A stretch of DNA of 64,000 bases from Sphingobacteriaceae bacterium. Its GTDB lineage: Bacteria > Bacteroidota > Bacteroidia > B-17B0 > Aurantibacillaceae. Under the pieces are notes generated by a model. That model was given only the letters and a program-made list of their open reading frames with translations. It was not told where the DNA came from and made no database searches. Location of the stretch: NCBI GenBank assembly GCA_002319075.1, contig NVQB01000001.1, positions 3,720,001 through 3,784,000 of the forward strand, written 5' to 3'. Positions 33,516 through 41,677 of the stretch are shown here, in pieces. Numbering within the stretch: the stretch's first letter is position 1; the number at the start of each line of letters is the position of its first letter. The translations under genes were made by a program, and so were the position numbers.

Positions 33516-34508
33516 TTGTTAAAAAACGAAAATAATATCTTTGAAATTAGCTCTGCAGAAGACTTCTTAAAGCAAGCCCTTGAAATTTTTCAGTTTCAAT
33601 ACCGGGAAAATTTGATCTATAAAAAATGGGTTGATCTTTTAAAAGTAAAACCCTCTCAGGTAACAACTCTTGCCGGAATTCCTTTTTTGCCAATAGAATT
33701 TTTCAAAAAATTTGAGGTGGTTTCGTCTCCGGTAAATTCTGAAACCGTTCAGTTTACAAGTAGCTCTACCACTTCACAAACGCCTTCTACACATTTCGTA
33801 AATCAAATAAATCTTTACGAAAAAAGTTTTTTAAAAAGCTTTGAGCTCTTCTACGGCAGTCCGAAAGACTATTGCATTCTGGCACTATTGCCAAATTACC
33901 TGCAGCGTAGCGGGTCTTCGCTGGTTTACATGTGCAAAGACTTAATAGAAAGGTCAGAACACCCGTTCAGTGGGTTTTTTCTGGACAATGTGGACGAGTT
34001 GATTGAGAAGATAACTACATTAAAAACTGAAAATCAAAAAATTTTGCTCATTGGGGTCTCTTATGCTTTGATGGATCTTTGTGATAAAAATGTAGCACTC
34101 AATTCTAATTTCATTGTAATGGAAACAGGTGGTATGAAAGGCACAAGAAAAGAGTTATTAAAGCCGGAACTACACACTTATTTAAAAAATGGCTTTAGAA
34201 TAGATACTATTCACAGCGAGTATGGAATGACGGAATTATTAAGTCAGGCCTACAGTAAAAAAGAGGGGTTATTTGAAGCTCCGCCCTGGATGGGCTTTAT
34301 GACGAGAGAAGTAGACGATCCTTTAAAAATAAGAACCGATCACAAAACAGGGGGCATTAATGTGATTGATCTCGCAAATAGGTATTCCTGTTCTTTTATT
34401 GCGACAAAAGATCTCGGGAGAATTAATGCCGATGGAAGCCTTGAATTAATGGGGCGTTACGATCATAGTGATGTGAGGGGATGTAACCTCATGATGGGAG
34501 ATTTTTGA
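33516..34508 (+). CDS. LuxE-like acyl-protein synthetase family protein
   Basis: A 330-residue adenylate-forming enzyme of the acyl-protein synthetase (LuxE) family. In luminous bacteria LuxE activates fatty acids and passes them to a reductase; here no luxC or luxD is present, so another acyl target is likely, such as an acylated polysaccharide or lipid. Family features include GIPFLPIEFFKK, QFTSSSTTSQTPS (ATP-loop-like Ser/Thr-rich), METGGMKGTRKEL and IHSEYGMTELLSQAY with the adenylate motif. The start is TTG at 33516; no ATG fits upstream. The promoter would lie between the split lipoprotein gene and this one. Neighbours give no pathway. Confidence 0.8.
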   Translation: MLKNENNIFEISSAEDFLKQALEIFQFQYRENLIYKKWVDLLKVKPSQVTTLAGIPFLPIEFFKKFEVVSSPVNSETVQFTSSSTTSQTPSTHFVNQINLYEKSFLKSFELFYGSPKDYCILALLPNYLQRSGSSLVYMCKDLIERSEHPFSGFFLDNVDELIEKITTLKTENQKILLIGVSYALMDLCDKNVALNSNFIVMETGGMKGTRKELLKPELHTYLKNGFRIDTIHSEYGMTELLSQAYSKKEGLFEAPPWMGFMTREVDDPLKIRTDHKTGGINVIDLANRYSCSFIATKDLGRINADGSLELMGRYDHSDVRGCNLMMGDF

Positions 34509-34523
34509 TAATGAACCACTACG

Positions 34524-34691
34524 ACAATAAGGTCACTGAGTTGTACTGAGAAAATTACCGAGTTGTAATGAATTTTAATTATGAGATCAGAACACAAAAA
34601 GACTTAGTGCTCCTTGGGTTCTAAGTGCCTTAGTGGTAAAACAGCACTAACCTTGGCGGCCAGCGAGTAAGAACATCACCGCCATACGCAC
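34524..34691. repeat. Duplicate of the pyrB 3' end and tail, copy 1
   Basis: This 168-bp block repeats 34754-34921 at a distance of 230 bp with only a handful of differences. Its right part encodes the last 14 residues of PyrB (VRMAVMFLLAGRQG) with two synonymous changes and the same stop; its left part carries CACTGAGTTGTACTGAG and the CTTAGTG heptamers. Between the copies a third, diverged piece (about 34700-34736) again encodes VAVRMVVMFLLAG. No protein is expressed from copy 1. Confidence 0.85.
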
Positions 34692-34753
34692 CCACAACCT
34701 GCAAGTAAAAACATCACGACCATCCGCACGGCTACAGATTCTTAACCGATATT

Positions 34754-34921
34754 ACAATAAGGTCACTGAGTTGTACTGAGAAAATTACCGAGTTGTAATG
34801 AATTTTAATTATGAGATCAGAACACAAAAAGACTTAGTGCTCCTTGTGTTCTAAGTGCCTTAGTGGTAAAAAAGCACTAGCCTTGACGGCCAGCGAGTAA
34901 GAACATCACCGCCATACGCAC
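34754..34921. repeat. Duplicate of the pyrB 3' end and tail, copy 2 (in pyrB)
   Basis: The 168-bp unit that includes the live end of pyrB (34877-34921) and 123 bp of downstream sequence. It matches copy 1 at 34524-34691 almost base for base, with differences such as G/T in CTCCTTG[G/T]GTTC and A/C in GGTAAAA[A/C]AGC. Confidence 0.85.
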
Positions 34922-35803
34922 TGCCACACCATTTTCCACCTGTTCAAGAATAATAGATTGTTTGCTGTCTGCTACATCGCTGGTAATTTCAACACCGCGG
35001 TTAATCGGTCCAGGATGCATCACGATTATTTTCTTAGATAGGCTGTCGAGTAATTCCTTATCAAGACCATACAGCATGGTATACTCCCTTAAAGAAGGAA
35101 AATATTTTATGTCCTGGCGCTCTAATTGAATGCGCAGCATATTTGCCACATCGCACCAGTCAAGAGCTTTTTTTAAATTTGGTTCTACCTCTACACCTAA
35201 AGAAGTAATGTATCTTGGAATAAGAGTAGGTGGCCCGCAAACTTTTACAATGGCTCCTAATTTTTGAAGACAGAAAATATTTGAAAGTGCCACACGTGAG
35301 TGTAAAATATCTCCAACAATCACAATTTTTTTACCTTTCAGGTCTCCTAATTTTTCCTGCATAGAGAATGCATCCAGCAAGGCTTGTGTAGGATGTTCGT
35401 GCGCGCCGTCTCCTGCATTTACAATTTTCGCGTCAATTTTTTTTGACAGGAACATTGCTGCGCCAGGACTCGCGTGACGCATCACGATCATGTCCACTTT
35501 CATGGCCAGGATATTGTTTACCGTATCTACAAGCGTTTCTCCTTTTTTTACAGAAGAGTTGGAGGCTGAAAAATTTATAACATCGGCACTTAAACGCTTT
35601 TGAGCCAATTCAAATGACAAACGGGTACGTGTAGAATTTTCGAAAAATAAATTCGCAACTGTTAGATCGCGAAGAGAGGGAACTTTTTTAATGGGACGAT
35701 TAAGTACTTCCTTAAAATTTTGAGCAGTACTTAAGATTAATTCAATATCGTTTTTTGTAATTTGTTTTATTCCGAGGAGATGATTGACGCTTAAATGGCT
35801 CAT
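34877..35803 (-). CDS. pyrB: Aspartate carbamoyltransferase catalytic subunit
   Basis: Second step of de novo pyrimidine synthesis: aspartate plus carbamoyl phosphate to carbamoyl-aspartate. The 308-residue product has the phosphate-binding FFENSTRTRLSFELAQ motif, HASPGAA, ERQDIKYFPS in the 240s loop and HPGPINRGVEI. I start at ATG 35803 (MSHLSVNHLLGI), which gives the family's usual length; the longer frame to 35854 adds 17 residues of no similarity. No pyrI-like regulatory subunit follows. It is downstream of a DinB-like gene and pyrR on the same strand. Its 3' end is duplicated downstream. Confidence 0.95.
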   Translation of the reverse strand: MSHLSVNHLLGIKQITKNDIELILSTAQNFKEVLNRPIKKVPSLRDLTVANLFFENSTRTRLSFELAQKRLSADVINFSASNSSVKKGETLVDTVNNILAMKVDMIVMRHASPGAAMFLSKKIDAKIVNAGDGAHEHPTQALLDAFSMQEKLGDLKGKKIVIVGDILHSRVALSNIFCLQKLGAIVKVCGPPTLIPRYITSLGVEVEPNLKKALDWCDVANMLRIQLERQDIKYFPSLREYTMLYGLDKELLDSLSKKIIVMHPGPINRGVEITSDVADSKQSIILEQVENGVAVRMAVMFLLAGRQG

Positions 35804-35889
35804 TTTCTTTTTTGAATCCTTCCCGACGACGATCAGGTTAGGGTGAATTTTCAAAAGTTAAAAGTAACTTTTATATTTTACATTCTAAA

Positions 35890-36402
35890 TTATTTTTTCA
35901 GGTAGCGGTCTTTAATCACATTCATATGATGTATCGCGTGTCCGCAGGTTAGGAAGCCAATTGCCAGTACCGTAGTCTTTCCTATGGCAGTATTCCCGGC
36001 ATTTAACAAAGTACCTGGTGAAAAACCTTTAAATAAGGATAGGGTAGCTTTTCTAACTGTTTCAAATTCCTGTAGAATGTCCTCAAGCGTTCTTTCGCTC
36101 AGTTCTGCATTAGCGGCATAGTCATTCTCTTCAAAAGATAAAGGTTGCTGAGCATCTCTGCGGGCAAAACGCAATGCCCGGTAAGCGAAAATACGTTCTG
36201 TGTCTACCAGGTGCATAATTACTTGCTTAATGGTCCATTTGCCGGGTGCATAAGCGTAATCTTCCATCTCTTTGGGGATAGAGGAAATGAAATTCTGAAG
36301 ATCTTCCCAGTTACGCGTTAAAGCAAGGTTCACATCTTCCTGGTTCACCAGTGGAATATACTGGCCATAGTATTCCGGATAGGTTCCTTTTTCTGGTCTC
36401 AT
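35890..36402 (-). CDS. DinB-like four-helix protein
   Basis: A 170-residue protein of the DinB/YfiT-like putative metalloenzyme superfamily. The expected triad of His ligands is visible: His in VIMHLVDTERIFAYR, and GHAIHHMNVIKDRY near the C-terminus (HxxxH). Members are thought to act as thiol-dependent metal enzymes or stress proteins; no substrate can be given. It lies between pyrR and pyrB on the same strand, with a 119-bp gap to pyrR that holds a strong hairpin. No functional link with pyrimidine synthesis is evident. Confidence 0.85.
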   Translation of the reverse strand: MRPEKGTYPEYYGQYIPLVNQEDVNLALTRNWEDLQNFISSIPKEMEDYAYAPGKWTIKQVIMHLVDTERIFAYRALRFARRDAQQPLSFEENDYAANAELSERTLEDILQEFETVRKATLSLFKGFSPGTLLNAGNTAIGKTTVLAIGFLTCGHAIHHMNVIKDRYLKK

Positions 36403-36486
36403 TTTTTAGTAGTGAGTAATTAGTAGTAATAATAAGTACTTAGTATTCTGGTTAAAAATACCTAAGAAAATGTTCTGCTTTTGTGT

Positions 36487-36524
36487 ATAACACCGAAGCG
36501 AACTTTGTTCTGCTTTGGTGTTAT
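36487..36524 (-). other. Hairpin at the pyrR stop codon
   Basis: ATAACACCGAAGC (36487-36499) pairs with GCTTTGGTGTTAT (36512-36524), 12 of 13 positions, overlapping the pyrR TAA. No T-run follows on the minus strand, so a Rho-independent terminator is doubtful; it may protect the mRNA end or pause transcription between pyrR and the DinB-like gene. Confidence 0.55.
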
Positions 36525-37054
36525 TTGTCTACCAGCGTTACCTTATCTGCGCCATCTGTTTCTTTCCACTCTACGCGCACATTTTGTGTGGAAATGGAAT
36601 CGATAGTGATACCAATGTATTTTGCCTGGATGGGAACATTCCTGGAAAGCCTTCTGTCTACCAATACCAGTAACTCTACATCCTTCGGACGGCCGAATGC
36701 CAGCATAGCATCCAGTCCGGCACGTATGGTTCTGCCTGTAAAAAGAACATCATCTATCAATACCACATTTTTATCTTCAATAATAAAATCAATATTGGTG
36801 CGGTTGGGAATGAGTTCTTTTTTCCGGAAATCGTCGCGGTAAAAAGTCGTGTCTAATTCTCCACAATGAATGTGTTTTGATTTTAAAATGCTTTGCAACT
36901 CCTTCTGAATGCGGCGTGCGAGATAAATACCGCGCGGCTGCAATCCAATAATTACCGTTTTACTAAAATCGTTGTGTACCTCAATTAATTGGTGGCACAG
37001 GCGTTTAAGGGTAACATCGAATTGGGTTTTTTCTAATAGGATTTTTGGACGCAC
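36521..37054 (-). CDS. pyrR: Bifunctional pyr operon regulator / uracil phosphoribosyltransferase
   Basis: A 177-residue type I phosphoribosyltransferase. The PRPP loop is NVVLIDDVLFTGRTIRAGLDA (two Asp, Thr-Gly-Arg-Thr), with the QPRGIYLARRI helix typical of PyrR. In Firmicutes PyrR binds leader RNA to attenuate pyr genes; here it is cotranscribed with pyrB. I did not find a PyrR-binding-loop leader in the 94-bp upstream gap, so regulation by attenuation is unproven. Weak uracil phosphoribosyltransferase activity is expected. Confidence 0.92.
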   Translation of the reverse strand: MRPKILLEKTQFDVTLKRLCHQLIEVHNDFSKTVIIGLQPRGIYLARRIQKELQSILKSKHIHCGELDTTFYRDDFRKKELIPNRTNIDFIIEDKNVVLIDDVLFTGRTIRAGLDAMLAFGRPKDVELLVLVDRRLSRNVPIQAKYIGITIDSISTQNVRVEWKETDGADKVTLVDK

Positions 37055-37147
37055 GGTAAAAACTTTTCAGATTATAAGGTTTAAAGATAAATATTTTCTG
37101 CAATCTAAAGAGCTTTGCTGAACTTTGCTTTTTAACCTGTGGAAGTT

Positions 37148-37600
37148 TTATTCTTTGTTCTTGCTGTCAAGAATAATCGTCACCGGACCTTCATTTACGA
37201 GGCCTATTCTCATATCAGCGCCAAATACGCCCGATTTACAAGGCTTTCCTAGTGCAAGTCCTAGTTCAGAAAGAAAGCTTTCGTAAAGAGGAATGGCTTG
37301 ATCAGGTCGCGCCGCTTTAATGAACGAGGGACGGTTTCCTTTTTTTGTGGAAGCATGTAAAGTAAACTGGCTCACCACTAAAATCTCGCCACCCACTTGT
37401 TTTACATCGAGATTCATTTTTCCGTCCGCATCTGAAAAAATTCGCATGTTCACGGCCTTTGCAACCAGGTAAAGCAAATCTTCTTCCGTATCGGCTTCTT
37501 CAATTCCAGCTAAAATTAAAAGACCTTTTTGTATAGAAGCGTGAATCTGACCCTCAATAGTAACACTGGCCTCTGCAACTCTTTGAATTAGCAATCGCAT
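37148..37600 (-). CDS. dtd: D-aminoacyl-tRNA deacylase
   Basis: Hydrolyses D-amino acids from tRNA, keeping them out of proteins. The 150-residue protein has the chirality-selecting segments of the family: VVSQFTLHASTKKGNRPSF (SQFTL) and NEGPVTIILDS (the Gly-Pro cis motif). Length and both motifs match bacterial DTD exactly. It precedes the enoyl-CoA hydratase on the same strand by 30 bp and probably shares its message. Confidence 0.96.
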   Translation of the reverse strand: MRLLIQRVAEASVTIEGQIHASIQKGLLILAGIEEADTEEDLLYLVAKAVNMRIFSDADGKMNLDVKQVGGEILVVSQFTLHASTKKGNRPSFIKAARPDQAIPLYESFLSELGLALGKPCKSGVFGADMRIGLVNEGPVTIILDSKNKE

Positions 37601-37630
37601 GATTTATAATGAACCAAAATTAATCAGCCG

Positions 37631-38389
37631 CTAAGCTTTCTGTTTGAATTTATTAATAGCGTTTATAGTGAATTCACTTAAAACCAATTTACCACTCATG
37701 CCTGCGCGTTCAACCAGTAAAGTATCCCAATTCTCGGTGCCTTCCCACATGATTTTTTTTAGCATAGCCATAGCTTCGGGATTGCTCGCGGCGAGTTTGT
37801 TGGCTAATGCATCAATGCCTTTGTCCATCTCCTCAATGGTAGTAAATAACTCCGCGTATAAATTTTTTTCTTTGGCCCATTGCGCTGTTTGAAATTCGGT
37901 AGCGTTAATGGTTAACTGACAGAAGGCTGCTGTTCCCACTTTACGTTCAACGGCTGGTCCAACTACAAATGGCCCGATACCAACTGCCAACTCACTTAAT
38001 TTTACAGCAGCTGCATCGGTTGCAAAAGTATAATCAGCGCTGGACGCAATACCCACGCCACCACCCACAGCCTTGCCCTGTATGCGCGCTATAACAAACT
38101 TAGGAGCTTTACGCATAGCATTAATAACCATGGCAAAACCAGAAAAGAAGTGTGTTCCTGTTTCTAAATCTTTAATCGAGATTAATTCATCAAAACTGGC
38201 GCCTGCGCAAAAGGTTTTATCGCCTTCGCTTTTTAACACGATAACTTTGGCAGCATCATCTTTTCCTACTTTTTCAATTTCTGCAGCGAGGTTACGTAAT
38301 TGCGTCCCCGGCATTGAATTGCTTTGAGGATGAAAAAAAGTGATTGTTCCTATCCCGTTTTTTATTTCTGATTTTACGAAGGCTTCCAT
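37631..38389 (-). CDS. Enoyl-CoA hydratase/isomerase family protein
   Basis: A 252-residue crotonase-fold protein. The oxyanion-hole segments are visible: KTFCAGASFDEL and GKAVGGGVGIASSADYTFAT. The catalytic Glu positions of true hydratases are not both obvious (ELAVGIGPFVVGPAVERKVG holds one), so the actual reaction could be isomerisation or a related crotonase step. No beta-oxidation partners are adjacent. It is upstream of dtd and separated from the E2 gene by a hairpin. Confidence 0.85.
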   Translation of the reverse strand: MEAFVKSEIKNGIGTITFFHPQSNSMPGTQLRNLAAEIEKVGKDDAAKVIVLKSEGDKTFCAGASFDELISIKDLETGTHFFSGFAMVINAMRKAPKFVIARIQGKAVGGGVGIASSADYTFATDAAAVKLSELAVGIGPFVVGPAVERKVGTAAFCQLTINATEFQTAQWAKEKNLYAELFTTIEEMDKGIDALANKLAASNPEAMAMLKKIMWEGTENWDTLLVERAGMSGKLVLSEFTINAINKFKQKA

Positions 38390-38415
38390 TTTATTTCGAG
38401 TTTCAAGTTTAAATG

Positions 38416-38447
38416 TTTCGGGTTCTGTGTTTACACAGAACCCGAAA
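38416..38447 (-). terminator. Strong hairpin terminator candidate between PDH E2 and hydratase genes
   Basis: Perfect 14-bp stem, TTTCGGGTTCTGTG (38416-38429) and CACAGAACCCGAAA (38434-38447), with a 4-base loop. On the minus strand it lies 24 bp after the E2 stop and before the hydratase gene. A short A/T-rich tail follows; a T-run is weak. Confidence 0.7.
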
Positions 38448-38470
38448 TAAAAATAGCTACTATAGAATTG

Positions 38471-40171
38471 TTATACGATCATCGTCACCGGATTCTCGAT
38501 AAAGATTTTAAGTGTCTGTAAGAATTGTGCGCCGGTTGCGCCATCTACCGTGCGGTGATCGCAGGCAAGACTCAACATCATGGTGTTGCCAGGAACTACC
38601 ATGTTGTTTTTCACAACCGGTACTTGTCTTATTGCTCCTACCGATAGTATACAAGAGGCCGGAGCATTGATGATGGAAGTAAAGGATTCAATACCAAACA
38701 TACCCAGGTTGGAAACTGTAAAAGTATTTCCTTCCCACTCTGCAGGTTGTAGTTTTTTATCTTTTGCGCGTTTACCAAAATCTTTAGCTTCCGCTGAAAT
38801 TTGCGATAAAGATTTTTGATCGGCAAAACGAATTACCGGAACCAATAAACCGTCTTCTACAGCTACTGCCATACCGATATGGATATGAGAGTTGAAACGT
38901 ACTTTATCTCCCATCCAACTTGTATTAACTTGTGGATGTTTGCGTAAAGCCGCTGCGCAAGCCTTTATAACTAAGTCATTAAATGAAACTTTAGTGTCAG
39001 GAATGGCGTTTATTACATTACGGGCAGCCATGGCGTTATCCATGTCTACTTCGATATTGAGATAAAACACCGGAGTGTTTTGAGTGCTTTCTAATAAACG
39101 ACGGGCAATGGTTTTACGCATTTGCGAAGCGGGTTCATCTCTGAATTCTTCTTTTCCTAACGGTGCAGAGCTTGTTGCTGTTTTGGCTCCTGAAGCAGAG
39201 GCCGCTGCAGGTTTGTAATTTTCAATGTCTGCTTTTGTAATACGGCCGTTTTCAGCAGTACCTTTTACTTTACCGAGGTCAATTCCTTTTTCTTTAGCTA
39301 ATGCTTTTGCCAAAGGCGACGCCTTTATTCTGCCGTCGGCGCTGGTATGTGTTTCTTCGTCTTTCCCGACTGCGCCCGAAGCGGCATCTGTTTTTTTAGC
39401 ATCTGAGTCTTTTTCTTCAGACGCTTCTTTCTTTTCAGGAGTTTCCTTTTTCTCTGCGCTTTCTGAAGATGCTTTAGATGAGCCTCCACCAGATTGAACG
39501 GATGCTAAAATTGCCTTTACATCTTCATCGCCTTTTCCTAATATCCCAATAATGCTATCTACCGGGGTCGCTTTGCCTTCTTCAATACCCTGGTAAATCA
39601 AAACACCATCCTGGAACGATTCAAATTCCATGGTAGCTTTATCAGTTTCAATATCTGCTAATAATTCTCCGCTTTTTACTTTATCGCCAACTTTTTTATG
39701 CCATTTCGCAAGAACACCTTCCGTCATAGTATCGCTGAGTTTCGGCATACGCACCACTTCTACCCCTGCAGGTAAAGCTTTTGGGGCACTGCTTTCAGAC
39801 TTTTTCTCGTCCTTCTCTGCTACGCTCGAAGTGACAGACTCTTTAGATGTAGATTCTTTTTTAACCTCTTGTTTGTTGTCCGACTGCTTACTTTCTCCAG
39901 AGCCTCCGTCAAGGAGTCCGCTAATATCTTCCCCTTCTTTTCCTAAAATAGCAATGATAGAATCTACGGGAACAGCTTGTTTTTCCTGTACGCCAATGTG
40001 CAACAAAACACCATCCTGGAAAGATTCAAATTCCATAGTTGCTTTATCGGTTTCAATATCGGCAAGCAATTCTCCGCTTTTTACTTTATCCCCAACTTTT
40101 TTATGCCACTTAGCAATAACACCATCGGTCATGGTATCACTTAATTTGGGCATTTTTACTACTTCGGCCAT
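38471..40171 (-). CDS. pdhC: Pyruvate dehydrogenase E2, dihydrolipoamide acetyltransferase with two lipoyl domains
   Basis: Core of the pyruvate dehydrogenase complex, passing acetyl from E1 to CoA. The 566-residue protein has two lipoyl domains (about 1-80 and 140-215), each with the lipoylated Lys in DIETDKATMEFESFQDG, an acidic/Lys-Ser-rich linker, a peripheral-subunit-binding domain (about 285-320: IKASPLAKALAKEKGIDLG) and a catalytic domain ending DHRTVDGATGAQFLQTL with the active-site His. The two lipoyl segments are nearly identical at the DNA level (39560-39750 and 39945-40160). It directly follows pdhA on the same strand by 66 bp. No E1-beta or E3 gene is in view. Confidence 0.95.
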   Translation of the reverse strand: MAEVVKMPKLSDTMTDGVIAKWHKKVGDKVKSGELLADIETDKATMEFESFQDGVLLHIGVQEKQAVPVDSIIAILGKEGEDISGLLDGGSGESKQSDNKQEVKKESTSKESVTSSVAEKDEKKSESSAPKALPAGVEVVRMPKLSDTMTEGVLAKWHKKVGDKVKSGELLADIETDKATMEFESFQDGVLIYQGIEEGKATPVDSIIGILGKGDEDVKAILASVQSGGGSSKASSESAEKKETPEKKEASEEKDSDAKKTDAASGAVGKDEETHTSADGRIKASPLAKALAKEKGIDLGKVKGTAENGRITKADIENYKPAAASASGAKTATSSAPLGKEEFRDEPASQMRKTIARRLLESTQNTPVFYLNIEVDMDNAMAARNVINAIPDTKVSFNDLVIKACAAALRKHPQVNTSWMGDKVRFNSHIHIGMAVAVEDGLLVPVIRFADQKSLSQISAEAKDFGKRAKDKKLQPAEWEGNTFTVSNLGMFGIESFTSIINAPASCILSVGAIRQVPVVKNNMVVPGNTMMLSLACDHRTVDGATGAQFLQTLKIFIENPVTMIV

Positions 40172-40237
40172 ACTTTTATTTAATTAGAAATGGAAAATTA
40201 AAACTTAATTCGTTGTTGATTTATATGCGTCTGAAAA

Positions 40238-41251
40238 TTATTCTATAATGTATGGGTAGTTTGGTTCGGCATAAACATCTTTGTAAAGTTCTTCCGGTTC
40301 AGGGTATGGACTTTCTTCCGCAAACTGAACAGACTCTGTTACCAGGGCTTTTACGCGTTCTTCTGCCGCTTCAATGCCTGCATCATCTATCCATCCGTTT
40401 TTCTTCAAAGTGTTTAATACTTTTTCAATGGGATCCTGAGTTTGATATTCTTTTACTTCGTCCTTAGTACGGTAAGTCTGAGCATCGCTCATACTGTGCC
40501 CTTTGTAACGGTAAGTTTTCATTTCTAAAAATGTGGGACCGTCACCGCGACGGGCGCGTGCAACAGCTTCTTCCATAGCTTCGTGAACAGCTTCTACAGT
40601 TAAACCATCTACTGGTTTTGAAGGCATATCGTAAGCTAAACCAAGTTTCCAAAGTTCATGCACATTACTGGTACGTTCTACTGAAGTTCCCATGGCATAC
40701 ATGTTATTTTCTACGATGAACACAACCGGTAATTTCCAGGTCATGGCCATGTTAAAAGCTTCGTGTAAAGCACCCTGACGCACTGCACCGTCGCCCATAG
40801 AGCAAACGCACACATTGTCGGTACCATTATATTTTTCAGCGAAGGCAATTCCAGCTCCTAGTGGCACCTGACCTCCAACAATACCATGCCCTCCAACGAA
40901 ACCATGTTCTTTACTGAAAATGTGCATACTTCCACCTTTGCCTTTGCTGCAACCTGTGATTTTAGCATACATTTCAGCCATAACGTATTTTGGATGTAAG
41001 CCTAGTCCAATAGGATGAGCGTGATCACGGTAGGCCGTAATGTGTTTATCACCTTTTTTGGTAGCGCTTACAGTGCCTGCTACGATTGCTTCCTGACCTA
41101 TATAAAGGTGGCAAAACCCCTTAATTTTTTGTTGAACATATACCTGCCCGGTTTTTTCTTCGAACTTGCGCATTAAGAGCATAGATTCGTACCAATGCAA
41201 GTATTGGTCTTTTGTAAACTTTAATTTTTTTTCTGTAGCGGTTTTAGCCAT
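40238..41251 (-). CDS. pdhA: Pyruvate dehydrogenase E1 component, alpha subunit
   Basis: A 337-residue thiamine-diphosphate enzyme subunit that decarboxylates pyruvate. The ThDP motif begins at CSMGDGAVRQGALHEAFNMA and ends with NNMYAMGTS; YRDHAHPIGLG and YRYKGHSMSDAQTYRTKDE (with the phosphorylation-loop-like region) are typical of E1-alpha. The beta subunit must be encoded elsewhere. It is upstream of pdhC on the same strand, and a palindrome 48-68 bp before the start may control the pair. Confidence 0.95.
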   Translation of the reverse strand: MAKTATEKKLKFTKDQYLHWYESMLLMRKFEEKTGQVYVQQKIKGFCHLYIGQEAIVAGTVSATKKGDKHITAYRDHAHPIGLGLHPKYVMAEMYAKITGCSKGKGGSMHIFSKEHGFVGGHGIVGGQVPLGAGIAFAEKYNGTDNVCVCSMGDGAVRQGALHEAFNMAMTWKLPVVFIVENNMYAMGTSVERTSNVHELWKLGLAYDMPSKPVDGLTVEAVHEAMEEAVARARRGDGPTFLEMKTYRYKGHSMSDAQTYRTKDEVKEYQTQDPIEKVLNTLKKNGWIDDAGIEAAEERVKALVTESVQFAEESPYPEPEELYKDVYAEPNYPYIIE

Positions 41252-41298
41252 AGCGGTTAAATATATGAAGACACAAAAATAACAGAAAAATGATAAAA

Positions 41299-41319
41299 AC
41301 TCACTTTAATTAAGTGAGT
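41299..41319 (-). promoter_or_regulatory. Palindrome upstream of pdhA
   Basis: ACTCACTT (41299-41306) and AAGTGAGT (41312-41319) are perfectly inverted, about 50 bp before the pdhA start. Size and place fit an operator for the pdhA-pdhC pair; the regulator is unknown. Confidence 0.45.
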
Positions 41320-41481
41320 AGTCACCTAAGTTTACGCAATCGTTATTGCTGATCTGCATTTTTAGTTAACCTGCACTAAATGAGCGCTTTCGGAATTTGT
41401 ATGAAAAAATAGTTTTCTTGTTTTTTGCAGGAATTACAGTGGGAATTTTTTTTGGAAGAAAAAACTTTGCAAGCTCATAAA

Positions 41482-41510
41482 CAAAAAAAATGGGAGTTTA
41501 AAAGCTCCCA
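41482..41510 (-). terminator. Terminator of the LytTR/histidine-kinase operon
   Basis: Read on the minus strand: TGGGAGC...CTCCCA stem (41491-41510) followed by eight T (41483-41490). It lies about 170 bp downstream of the LytTR gene stop and before the pdhA promoter region. The rest of the 426-bp gap shows nothing else. Confidence 0.75.
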
Positions 41511-41677
41511 AATTTCGGTTGTGTGAAAACCTGTCTATTTACCCCAATTTAAAATAAAAGATGTCAATCTATATCTTAAACGAATATAATATTACGAAGC
41601 CCGAAAATTTGAAAAAATGGGACAAACAACGCTTTAAAGGCTGTGAATGATTTGGGGGTATAAGGGCATTAGGAAAT

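Noticed and set aside
36487-36524. Intrinsic terminator at the pyrR end
   Set aside because: Good stem but no T-run on the transcribed side; kept only as a hairpin.
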